Notes: generated by a model not told the origin, from the letters alone. A DNA stretch of 8,559 nt from JASFJH01 sp050117725 (GCA_050117725.1 JASFME010000089.1:1-8559); one strand, 5' to 3'. Positions 1 through 6,204 are shown, counted from the stretch's first letter. Numbers and translations: made by a program.

Positions 1-164
1 CTGGCGAGGTAGTCCGTATAGGGATCTTCCTCATGGGCACGATCTGCATCGTCGAGAGCGAGCAATGGCAACAGTTCACGGCGGATCTCGTGTCCGGCGT
101 GAATCGCCGTTGCCATGAGCGGGCTATCTTCAAGATGTTCAATCCAGATTTTATTCTCGGGCAT
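1..164 (-). CDS. N-formylglutamate amidohydrolase-like protein, N-terminal part (truncated by window edge)
   Basis: The first 54 residues of a leftward gene that runs off the window. The visible protein begins MPENKIWIEHLEDSPLMATA, followed by an AIHAGHEIR segment (residues 20-28) and an HEEDPYTDY segment (44-52). Both resemble the start of the N-formylglutamate amidohydrolase (HutG/deformylase-like) family, whose members carry an early 'AIHxGHxxRPE' motif and a 'REEDPxT' motif. That family hydrolyses N-formylglutamate or related N-acyl amino acids and is metal dependent. H22 and H25 could take part in metal binding, but this is inference. The ATG at 162-164 is supported by AAAGG on the minus strand (172-176), 7 nt upstream. 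No histidine-degradation gene is visible nearby, so the actual substrate is unknown. The catalytic part lies outside the window, so the family call rests on the N-terminus only. Confidence 0.7.
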   Translation of the reverse strand, partial: MPENKIWIEHLEDSPLMATAIHAGHEIRRELLPLLALDDADRAHEEDPYTDYLA

Positions 165-694
165 GCCTGTGCCTTTATAACCTCGTCGGTGAAATAATGG
201 GGCAGAGCGATTAACACTGTACATTATTAATTCGCTAGCACCGGTAATGTATTACGCAGACAACTACTTGCCATGCCCCCTTCTCCTGGCCATAGGCATT
301 GTCACCAGCAATGTGATTGGCATTGGCGCATATCCATAACCGTACTAACCACCATTTCCATGCTACCCGCTATTGTGGAGCAAGGAAATTCCCTGCCATA
401 CAGACACAAAACCTGCTTATTGCAATTCACTCTGTATCAATATGGAAATGCGATTACAGCATTGTGCACATGCATGAGCATTGATCTGGATCAGCCAGCC
501 GGGCGGCACTACCGCTGGACTGCAGATCCTGGCCGGTCACCGGCTGGCAAAAAATCACTGCCGAGTTCGCGCAAGCAGCTTTCCATTTGCAGCATAGGTT
601 CTACGCAATCGAATTACATTGAAGGTGGGCAGCAAAGAGGGATGGCGACGCCCGGAACTCGTGGACAGGACGCTGCCCCCTTATTGTTCCGGGT
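165..694. other. 530-bp stretch with no convincing gene
   Basis: This lies between the amidohydrolase-like start and the end of the AdoMet synthetase gene. The long plus-strand frame at 273-698 has a low-complexity, His/Cys/Ser-rich composition with no recognisable motif and no ribosome binding site, so I do not call it. Four things can be seen. There is a possible 30-codon ORF at 247-339 with a hydrophobic core. There is an FNR-box-like sequence at 481-494. A GC-rich hairpin sits at 529-547 (8 pairs including two G-T, loop TCA), but the A-run beside it is on the wrong side for a terminator of the leftward genes. An 8-bp inverted repeat lies at 651-658/686-693. Promoters for the amidohydrolase gene should be here, but I cannot place one with confidence. 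Confidence 0.6.
651..693 (-). terminator. Inverted repeat directly after the AdoMet synthetase stop codon
   Basis: Perfect 8-bp arms CCCGGAAC (651-658) and GTTCCGGG (686-693) enclose a 27-nt loop. The repeat begins one base past the TAG stop (695-697) of the leftward synthetase gene. The placement suggests a 3'-end structure, but there is no following T-run on the minus strand and the loop is long. It is not a standard intrinsic terminator. It could protect the mRNA end or mark a factor-dependent end. Confidence 0.3.
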
Positions 695-1894
695 CTAGTA
701 CACATGAAGTGTGCCGGCGACCAATTCCTGTCTAATCTCGTACATCCGGGAAAATTGTTCTTGCACAATTTCCTCGACGCGTGTTTGCACCACATCCACA
801 GCGATGCCGTCCTGCATACAGAGTCGCAGATCCACGACCTGCGGTTCAGTGATAGGGCTGCCAATCCGGCTGACCAGGTAACAATATGCCTCACGCACCT
901 CCTCGAGTTCCTGCACCAGACTATCGGCAATCCGATGCGCGACAATGTTGTAAAGCTTGCCCACATGCGTCACCGGATTCTTGCCTGCCGCCGCCTCCAT
1001 ATTCATGGGGCGGTATGGAGTAATGAGGCCATTCACCCGGTTCCCACGACCGACCTCGCCATCGTCTCCGGCTTCGGCGGAGGTGCCTGTGACAGTCAGG
1101 TACAGGCTACCCTTGGCAATATCATCGGCAGCATTGCAAGTCACGATTACCTGCCGGTTCGATTCCATTCTTGCGGCCTGTTCAGCCAGTGTGATGAGCT
1201 GTGTCTTTTTCCGCGCGTAGTCATCAACATCACTGATATAGTGATCCACAAACGCACAGGCAATGGTCAATTCGATCACCTCCCCCCTGCGTACCCCCAT
1301 GACCTTGATATCTTCGCCGATGTCCGGGTGTACCGACTTGATTTCCGGGGAGTTCAGGTTTTTTTCTACCTGCAACACGACACGTTCGAGTTCACTCAAG
1401 GGTGCATAGCCGACACCACAGGACGTATCATTCGCCAGCGCGATACCGGTCTCTTCCTGCCGCAGATACAGGTCAACGAGATCCGCGGAACCGGGCCTGA
1501 TCAGGCAATGCAGTTTTACATGCCGGTCAGGATCCAGGGCATGAAAATGTGCGCGCAGCCAGTTCGCGCAACTCTGCCTTGCCAGCTCCTCAACCGGCAC
1601 CTTGATACCCCTGTATTCACAGGTGGCCCGGCCCGCGAGAAAAATTTCCATGGGTGCTACTACACCGCCGCCGCCGAATGCCGGTTGCGAGATGCCGCCC
1701 CACAGCAGCGCCTTGTCCACGTTATGATGCAGAACGAGCCCGAACTGCTCGAGATAAAACTCGCAAAGCGCCCGGCTCAATTCTTCTGCCAGTGCATCGC
1801 ACATCGTGTCAGGATGGCCGATACCCTTGCGTTCGACGATCTCTACCGGCTGTTCCAGTGGTGCACTGAGCGCTGTAAGTGTGAGTGGTGGCAT
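695..1894 (-). CDS. Archaeal-type S-adenosylmethionine synthetase (methionine adenosyltransferase)
   Basis: Makes S-adenosylmethionine from methionine and ATP, releasing phosphate and pyrophosphate, in the cytoplasm. At 399 residues it matches the usual length of the archaeal-type family (COG1812/PF01941), which is only distantly related to the bacterial MetK. Visible family signatures are VEIVERKGIGHPDT (17-30), the FGGGG loop (73-77), VTGTSAEAGDDGEVGRGNRV (268-287) and AAGKNPVTHVGKLYN (302-316). The open frame extends 18 codons further upstream to 1948. I prefer the ATG at 1892-1894 because AAGG (1901-1904) lies 6 nt ahead of it, because archaeal homologues start only about 15-20 residues before ERKGIGHPD, and because the longer start has no ribosome binding site. 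The stop of a small ORF lies 11 bp upstream, so the two are probably co-transcribed. The archaeal-type enzyme occurs sporadically in bacteria. Whether a normal metK exists elsewhere in this genome cannot be seen. Confidence 0.93.
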   Translation of the reverse strand: MPPLTLTALSAPLEQPVEIVERKGIGHPDTMCDALAEELSRALCEFYLEQFGLVLHHNVDKALLWGGISQPAFGGGGVVAPMEIFLAGRATCEYRGIKVPVEELARQSCANWLRAHFHALDPDRHVKLHCLIRPGSADLVDLYLRQEETGIALANDTSCGVGYAPLSELERVVLQVEKNLNSPEIKSVHPDIGEDIKVMGVRRGEVIELTIACAFVDHYISDVDDYARKKTQLITLAEQAARMESNRQVIVTCNAADDIAKGSLYLTVTGTSAEAGDDGEVGRGNRVNGLITPYRPMNMEAAAGKNPVTHVGKLYNIVAHRIADSLVQELEEVREAYCYLVSRIGSPITEPQVVDLRLCMQDGIAVDVVQTRVEEIVQEQFSRMYEIRQELVAGTLHVY

Positions 1895-1905
1895 TGGAAA
1901 CCTTG

Positions 1906-2004
1906 TTACTGTAAATGCTGCAGATATTCTGTCGGTGGTGCATTCCATCCGGCCAATAAGATAATGACAGAATATAGCAACGAAACAAGCAGGCTGCGCT
2001 TCAT
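1906..2004 (-). CDS. Putative small single-helix membrane peptide (32 aa) upstream of AdoMet synthetase
   Basis: A 32-codon ORF on the same strand as the synthetase gene and in a different frame from its possible N-terminal extension. The product starts MKRSLLVSLLYSVIILLAGW, a basic N-terminus followed by about 14 hydrophobic residues, then a short polar tail ending EYLQHLQ. This pattern fits a one-pass membrane peptide or an uncleaved signal-type sequence. A GGAG ribosome binding site (minus strand, 2014-2017) lies 9 nt before the ATG. The TAA stop is directly followed by the AAGG binding site of the synthetase (gap of 11 bp between the ORFs), which is an operon-like arrangement. It could be a genuine small protein or a leader peptide that couples translation to the synthetase. 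I recognise no family. At this length chance is a real alternative, but the ribosome binding site, hydrophobic pattern and spacing together favour a real ORF. Confidence 0.45.
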   Translation of the reverse strand: MKRSLLVSLLYSVIILLAGWNAPPTEYLQHLQ

Positions 2005-2137
2005 GACGGCTGTCTCCAGAGTGGCATCAAGTGGCGAACTATCTCATTACATAACAGGCAAAAGGGTACGGGTGCAGGCAATCAGGAATTATGCATAAAT
2101 GACTGTGCTCCCTATGCATGTAATAGTCTTTAACCTG

Positions 2138-2446
2138 TCAATGTTTCAGTCTTCTCAGGCGCTCATTACCAGGTTTACCGCCGGTGTTTTCCGTCAACCA
2201 GTTTTTAATGAAATTTTGCTTGTCTTTTTTATGCTGCTGCGAGGCATTTTGTTGCTGCTCTTGACACAGTTCAAGCGCAATATTGCCGGCACGCTCACTA
2301 CTATTCTGAAACGGTACGAGTATGCCCTCCTTGTTCATGCGCATAACCATTTCAGAAACCATTTTCTCGCACTCAAGATTGATTATCTGCGCAGACGCAA
2401 GCGGCAAGTAACCAACAAACAAACCAATCAAAGACAATAACCTCAT
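2138..2446 (-). CDS. Small exported protein of unknown function (102 aa)
   Basis: A predicted periplasmic protein with an N-terminal signal peptide: MRLLSLIGLFVGYLPLASAQ has a short basic start, a hydrophobic core and a likely cleavage site after ASA (residue 19). The mature part of about 83 residues is charged and mostly helical in appearance. It has two cysteines (C26, C61) that could form a disulfide, a Gln/Asn/Lys-rich stretch (63-80), and a basic C-terminus with an ENTGGKPGNERLRRL segment (86-100). The frame is open to 2515, but the internal ATG at 2444-2446 fits the signal peptide and has CCGGGAG (2453-2459) 6 nt upstream, so the shorter start is chosen. It stands alone: the next gene upstream ends 215 bp away and the small ORF downstream begins 133 bp away. 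I do not recognise the family and infer no function beyond export. Confidence 0.75.
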   Translation of the reverse strand: MRLLSLIGLFVGYLPLASAQIINLECEKMVSEMVMRMNKEGILVPFQNSSERAGNIALELCQEQQQNASQQHKKDKQNFIKNWLTENTGGKPGNERLRRLKH

Positions 2447-2471
2447 AACATGCTCCCGGTGAGTCAATAAA

Positions 2472-2493
2472 CTCTGTTTTTTTCCACACAGAG
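2472..2493. repeat. Short hairpin in the leader of the small exported protein gene
   Basis: Six-base arms CTCTGT (2472-2477) and ACAGAG (2488-2493) enclose a 10-nt T-rich loop, about 25 bp upstream of the start at 2446. On the minus strand the hairpin is followed by TTTATT. It could be a weak terminator or a leader structure. The stem is short, so it may have no function. Confidence 0.2.
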
Positions 2494-2661
2494 CATAAGC
2501 ACTATGTCGGTGCAATAAAACCGCTAAATTAATAACAGGAATTTAACAGGTTAACGCTATAACATTTTAGCCGCAATTTTAAGTGCGTGATGATGTTTCC
2601 CCGCGCTCAGCATAGAACTCGAGGCATGCCATTGGTACGGTTCCCTGGTCCTCAACGGCTG

Positions 2662-3438
2662 TTACTTCCTGCTGATGAAGTGCTGATACCGTGCCATGTC
2701 CGCATAGGGCTTCTGTTTTGAATATCGACGTTCCATTTCCATGAGTTCATCCATGTCGAGTTTCTGCTTCTGCTCATGGCTGAGGTAGTCATAGATCACG
2801 CGCACGCCGCTGCGATCAATCACCTGCAGGCCGGCCTCGTTGAGCCACGCCTCCACCTCTTCCGGCAGCAGCGGCGAGTTGGGCACGAGGCGCTCGCCCA
2901 CTCTCGGTTCGCCGTGCATCAGCACTCTGAAGTTGGCGTTGAGCAGGTGGCGGTATACAAGGCCATGCTTGTTATAAAACATCAGCGAAAGATGACCGCC
3001 CGGCTTGATAAACTCGCATAACTCTAGCAGCGTGTCCTTCGGTTCGGCCAGCCATTCGAGCACGGCGTGGAACAACACGAGGTCGTATTGCTCATCAAGC
3101 TGCTGCTGCAGTTCCTGTACGGCAGCATTGACCAGACGATACGTGGCACGGGGATGATGCGCAGCGAGGTGCTGCTCGGCCTGCCTGAGGATGTCTGCGG
3201 AGACATCACACAAGTCGAGCTCGTGACCGAGATCAGCAAGCTTGCCCGCCATGTAGCCAAGTCCGGCACCGGCGTCGAGAATGCGCAAGGGCCTGCCCTG
3301 CTGCAGGGCGGGTAGCGCCTCGAGCAGGTCACGCCACAGGATCGCCAGGCGTATCCTGCCCTTGGGCGTCTCGTAGATATTTTTCCGGAAATGCCCGACC
3401 AGATCGTCAAAACTCCGGTCGTGTTTTTGGCCGTTCAT
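2662..3438 (-). CDS. cmoM: tRNA 5-carboxymethoxyuridine methyltransferase CmoM
   Basis: Uses AdoMet to methylate the carboxyl group of 5-carboxymethoxyuridine at the wobble position (U34) of certain tRNAs, giving the methyl ester, the last step after CmoA and CmoB. The 258-residue protein closely follows E. coli CmoM (formerly SmtA) as I remember it. It shows DRSFDD near the start, NIYETPKGRIRLAILWRDL (20-38), the class I AdoMet motif ILDAGAGLGYMA (53-64), LCDVS with its acidic residue (76-80), LFHAVLEWLAEP (122-133), KPGGHLSLMFYN (145-156) and GVRVIYDYL (211-219). The length also matches. The ATG at 3436-3438 is the only reasonable start, though its ribosome binding site is weak. A TATACT sequence on the minus strand (3476-3481) could be a -10 box, but I see no good -35 at the right distance. 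cmoA and cmoB are not in the window. Confidence 0.95.
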   Translation of the reverse strand: MNGQKHDRSFDDLVGHFRKNIYETPKGRIRLAILWRDLLEALPALQQGRPLRILDAGAGLGYMAGKLADLGHELDLCDVSADILRQAEQHLAAHHPRATYRLVNAAVQELQQQLDEQYDLVLFHAVLEWLAEPKDTLLELCEFIKPGGHLSLMFYNKHGLVYRHLLNANFRVLMHGEPRVGERLVPNSPLLPEEVEAWLNEAGLQVIDRSGVRVIYDYLSHEQKQKLDMDELMEMERRYSKQKPYADMARYQHFISRK

Positions 3439-3664
3439 GGCTTCAGTCCACTATATCGATTCCACACATACCAGTAGTATAAGGCCTCAGCATTATCAGC
3501 GCTTACTGTGTAAAAGACAGTGGTGACAGTCAAAATATTTTACGGGCACTTCACATTCTTTTCTGTCTCATTGATACAGTTGGCTCTTCCCCAAGCAATC
3601 ATACTTGGCTATTCCACTACGTTTATGCCAGGAGTATCCCTCAACAACCCCGCAGGGCATTGTC

Positions 3665-3823
3665 ATGCTAACCTCTACGACAACTGATCCTGATATGCTA
3701 CGTGAGGTACCCGATCCTGAACACCATGCCTGTGTTTACGAAGGTAATGCCTCTGATGACTATGTGGCCGAAGGCAGGTTTTTACCGTTTCTGGCGATAC
3801 TCTGCATCCCGCCATATAGCTGA
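3665..3823 (+). CDS. Possible small ORF (52 aa), doubtful
   Basis: ATG at 3665 with AGGG 7 nt upstream, running to TGA at 3821-3823. The product is acidic in its first 35 residues (segment DPDMLREVPDPEHHACVYEG) and has a short hydrophobic stretch near the C-terminus (FLPFLAILCIPP). I recognise no family. The only support is the ribosome-binding-site-like sequence and the lack of any better feature here. The open frame extends upstream to a TTG at 3605 with no better support. Confidence 0.2.
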   Translation: MLTSTTTDPDMLREVPDPEHHACVYEGNASDDYVAEGRFLPFLAILCIPPYS

Positions 3824-4004
3824 GAAAAACACACCGAAAGATTGTTTCCGTATTGACCGACGCACGGGGGGGTGCTGATGTCTTGCGTGCAGGGGTGTGT
3901 ATGAGCGACGCATATGGCCAGGCATAACACCGGGCTGTTGGCATAACTTTCCCGGCAGCTCCCTTTTCCTTGTCACATGCCGGCAGTCATTCATTTCGAA
4001 CATA

Positions 4005-4024
4005 AAAAGCCCACTCTGGCTTTT
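4005..4024. terminator. Weak bidirectional terminator-like hairpin
   Basis: AAAAGCC (4005-4011), loop CACTCT (4012-4017), GGCTTTT (4018-4024): a perfect 7-bp stem whose outer part is an A-tract and a T-tract, so it could work in either direction. Only three GC pairs are present, so it would be weak. No transcript that needs ending here is certain. It might insulate the persulfide dioxygenase operon from upstream transcription. Confidence 0.3.
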
Positions 4025-4097
4025 CATTGTTAGTATATTTCTGACCCTGAGCCTGTCCTTTCACACATAAAAGCTGTGAGTTTCATTGAAATCAGGT

Positions 4098-4111
4098 TTA
4101 AGATATTTTAA
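4098..4111. promoter_or_regulatory. AT-rich palindrome upstream of persulfide dioxygenase (candidate operator)
   Basis: TTAAGATATTTTAA is symmetric at 12 of 14 positions (arms TTAA/TTAA around a central ATAT). It lies about 10 bp before the GGGAGGT ribosome binding site of the persulfide dioxygenase gene. Known sulfide-detoxification operons of this type are often repressed by ArsR-family persulfide sensors (BigR/SqrR/YgaV) that bind AT-rich palindromes overlapping the promoter. That this is such a site is inference; no regulator gene is in the window. A TTGAAA at 4086-4091 could be a -35 box, with a poor -10 (TAATCA, 4109-4114) overlapping the palindrome. Confidence 0.35.
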
Positions 4112-4132
4112 TCATAGTAGCCGGGAGGTCTT

Positions 4133-4885
4133 ATGCTATTTCGTCAGCTTTTTGAACCTGATTCATCAACCTTCAGTTACCTCATTGCATGTCCGGAGAC
4201 CGGAGAGACGGCCATTATTGATCCGGTGCTCGATACTGTGGATCGTGACCTGAGCGTCCTGCAGTCACTCGGCCTGAAGCTTGACTACACAATCGATACC
4301 CACATCCATGCCGATCACCTCTCCGGGGCCTGGCGCCTTAAATCACTGGTCGGGGCAACGATCTGCTACCCCGCTATCGATGAACTGCCCTGTGCCGATA
4401 TCGGCCTGCAGGAAGGCCGGCCCTTCAGGGTGGGGAGTATCGACATACACCCCTTGTTTACGCCCGGTCATACCGATCACCATCACGGCTACCTGATCCA
4501 CACGCCGGTACACAGCCTGCTGTTCAGTGGAGATAGCCTGTTGATCGATGGTGTCGGCCGCACCGACTTTCAGTCCGGTGACGCGGAGACCCTGTATAAA
4601 AGCATCCAGCAGAAATACTTTACCCTGCCCGACGATACGCTTGTCTATCCCTGCCATGATTACGAAGATCGTCACGTCTCGACCATCGCGCAGGAGAAAG
4701 CGCGTAATGCTCACATCGGTGGTGCCAGGACGCTTGATGAATTCAAGGTCATCATGGATAACCTCGACCTGCCCTATCCCAGGAAGATCGATTTCGCCGT
4801 TCCCGGCAATGAGAAGTGCGGGCAATGCCCGGACAATGTCCCCGCAGAATACAGCGGTCCCTGTGCGAAACATGATCAGGGCTAG
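4133..4885 (+). CDS. Persulfide dioxygenase (ETHE1/Blh-type metallo-beta-lactamase fold)
   Basis: Oxidises glutathione persulfide to sulfite and glutathione using O2 and one non-heme iron, a step in sulfide detoxification in the cytoplasm. The 250-residue protein shows the fold's motifs: THIHADH (56-62), GHTDHHH (112-118), SGDSLLIDG (132-140) and YPCHDYEDR (172-180). By comparison with human ETHE1 (H79, H135, D154) the iron ligands should be H57, H113 and D134. GRTDFQ (142-147) includes R143, matching the ETHE1 residue that contacts glutathione. The C-terminal KIDFAVPGNEKCG segment (218-230) is also ETHE1-like. Unusual is a further tail of about 20 residues with C232 and C244 besides C229. 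The ATG at 4133 has a strong GGGAGGT binding site at 4123-4129. The MFS gene follows after 5 bp. Glyoxalase II is excluded by the ETHE1-type C-terminus and the GRTDFQ segment. Confidence 0.92.
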   Translation: MLFRQLFEPDSSTFSYLIACPETGETAIIDPVLDTVDRDLSVLQSLGLKLDYTIDTHIHADHLSGAWRLKSLVGATICYPAIDELPCADIGLQEGRPFRVGSIDIHPLFTPGHTDHHHGYLIHTPVHSLLFSGDSLLIDGVGRTDFQSGDAETLYKSIQQKYFTLPDDTLVYPCHDYEDRHVSTIAQEKARNAHIGGARTLDEFKVIMDNLDLPYPRKIDFAVPGNEKCGQCPDNVPAEYSGPCAKHDQG

Positions 4886-4890
4886 CCAGG

Positions 4891-6204
4891 GTGCCGACGC
4901 GTACCCCCTTTGAATCCGGGCTGGGCTGGTTATATGACCAGGCCACGGGAGACGAAGATGCGCGCGTGTGCAAGGACATCCCGGATGAGGCCTGCGAGGA
5001 ACAACCCCGCAACTTCTTTGCCTACCTCGCCGCCAACCTGTTCAACAAGATCGCCGACGAACTTGTCAGCGCCCGGTTGACCCTGCCCTGGCTGTTTAAT
5101 TCCCTGGGGATACCGGCGACCTTTATCGGTTTCCTCGTGCCGATACGCGAAGCCGGTGTGCTACTGCCGCAACTGCTGGTGGCCGCCTACATACGCGCCA
5201 TGGCATACCGTAAACGCGTCTGGTTGCTGGGCGCCGGCCTGTCGACATTGACCCTGCTGCTCATGGCAGTTGTCGCCCGTCAACTGTCCGGGCCCAGTGC
5301 CGGCTGGGGCCTGCTCATGCTGCTGGTCCTCTACAGCCTGGCGCGTGGACTGTGCTCGGTGTCAGCGAAAGACGTGTTGGGCAAAACCATTTCCAGGACA
5401 CGTCGTGGCCACTTGATGGGATATACCGCCTCGCTGGCGGGGCTGGGCACACTGGCGATCGGTGTCTTGCTGCAGATGGATCTGGTCAATCGCGCCTCGC
5501 AGGAGGTGTTACTCGTCTTTCTCATCAGCGCAGCAGTTCTGTGGCTACTCGCCCTGCTCAGTTTCGGCAGTATCATCGAGCCTGCTGGCGCCACGGCCGG
5601 TGGCGGCAATGCCTTTGATGTCGCGCGCGAAAGCCTGCAACTCGTTATTCAGGACAAGCCGTTTCGCGAATACCTGATCAGTCGCCTGCTCCTCATGAGC
5701 GTGGCGCTGGTGATCCCTTTCTACGTGTTGTTAATCCAGAATACGACGGCGAATGCCGTGACGACACTGGGTCTATTGATCATCGCGAGTGGACTGGCCA
5801 ACAGTCTCAGTGCGCCGATAGTCGGCAAACTCGCGGATCAAAGCAGCCGCCTGGTCATGGCGGGTGCAGCACTGCTGGCAGGCCTGCTTGGCATCGTCAC
5901 CTGGTTTACCGACCGGCTGGTCAGTGATCCTTACGTTTTCTTTATCACCTTTTTCCTGGTATCCCTCTCCCATAGCAGTGTGCGTCTGGGCCGCAAGGTT
6001 TACCTCGTGGATATGGCCAGCCAGGCGAACCGCGCGCAATATGTCGCCCTGAGTAACACGATCATTGGTATCGCGATGTTGCTTGCCGGCACGGTGGGTG
6101 TTGTTGCCGAGCTGCTGAACGTGGAAAGCGTGATTCTGATCTTGAGCCTGGTCGCGCTCGGCAGTAGTGGCTATATCATCCGTCTCAGGGAAGTCAGCGG
6201 CTGA
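4891..6204 (+). CDS. MFS-type membrane transporter paired with persulfide dioxygenase
   Basis: A 437-residue inner-membrane protein with roughly twelve hydrophobic segments, at about 64-84, 86-104, 108-128, 137-157, 175-195, 204-228, 264-284, 288-311, 320-341, 347-362, 386-408 and 413-430. GKLADQSSR (312-320) resembles the MFS loop motif at the start of the second half. An amphipathic-looking N-terminal extension of about 50 residues (FESGLGWLYDQATGDEDARV) precedes the first membrane segment and carries C27 and C35, probably on the cytoplasmic side. The start is a GTG at 4891, 5 bp after the dioxygenase stop, with AGGG at 4878-4881 inside the upstream coding end, so translation is probably coupled. 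The substrate is unknown. The operon partner suggests a sulfur compound such as sulfite, thiosulfate or a thiol, but that is inference only. Confidence 0.85.
   Translation: MPTRTPFESGLGWLYDQATGDEDARVCKDIPDEACEEQPRNFFAYLAANLFNKIADELVSARLTLPWLFNSLGIPATFIGFLVPIREAGVLLPQLLVAAYIRAMAYRKRVWLLGAGLSTLTLLLMAVVARQLSGPSAGWGLLMLLVLYSLARGLCSVSAKDVLGKTISRTRRGHLMGYTASLAGLGTLAIGVLLQMDLVNRASQEVLLVFLISAAVLWLLALLSFGSIIEPAGATAGGGNAFDVARESLQLVIQDKPFREYLISRLLLMSVALVIPFYVLLIQNTTANAVTTLGLLIIASGLANSLSAPIVGKLADQSSRLVMAGAALLAGLLGIVTWFTDRLVSDPYVFFITFFLVSLSHSSVRLGRKVYLVDMASQANRAQYVALSNTIIGIAMLLAGTVGVVAELLNVESVILILSLVALGSSGYIIRLREVSG

Larger units (their letters stand above)
3439..4132. other. 694-bp divergent region with no convincing gene
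   Basis: This separates leftward cmoM from the rightward persulfide dioxygenase operon. Seen here: an arrangement of ACTGT/GACAGT elements (ACTGT at 3505-3509, GACAGT at 3516-3521 and again at 3525-3530), a TTGACT on the minus strand (3528-3533) that could be a distant -35 for cmoM, a possible 52-codon ORF at 3665-3823, a run of seven G (3866-3872), a hairpin with A and T tracts at 4005-4024, a TCACA/TGTGA inverted repeat (4061-4065/4075-4079), and an AT-rich palindrome at 4098-4111. Overlapping open frames on both strands between 3605 and 4027 have no recognisable family features. Nothing identifies a decayed gene. Confidence 0.55.

Noticed and set aside
529..547. GC-rich hairpin followed by an A-run as a terminator
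   Set aside because: The A-run is to the right of the stem. A terminator for the leftward genes would need it on the left, and no rightward gene precedes it.
273..698. 141-codon plus-strand frame
   Set aside because: No ribosome binding site and an irregular composition rich in His, Cys, Gln and Ser. It resembles no family and ends at the synthetase stop region by chance.
1895..1948. 18-residue N-terminal extension of the AdoMet synthetase
   Set aside because: No ribosome binding site at 1948, no counterpart in the family, and it would overlap the small ORF. The AAGG-supported ATG at 1894 is better.
704..2098. 464-codon open frame on the plus strand
   Set aside because: It is antisense to the AdoMet synthetase along its whole length. 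The translation is rich in His, Cys, Gln and Arg with no family motif, while the opposite strand is a clear enzyme.
3782..4027. 81-codon minus-strand frame in the divergent region
   Set aside because: No ribosome binding site. Its start lies in the AAAAGCC/GGCTTTT hairpin, and the Arg/His/Cys-rich translation matches nothing.
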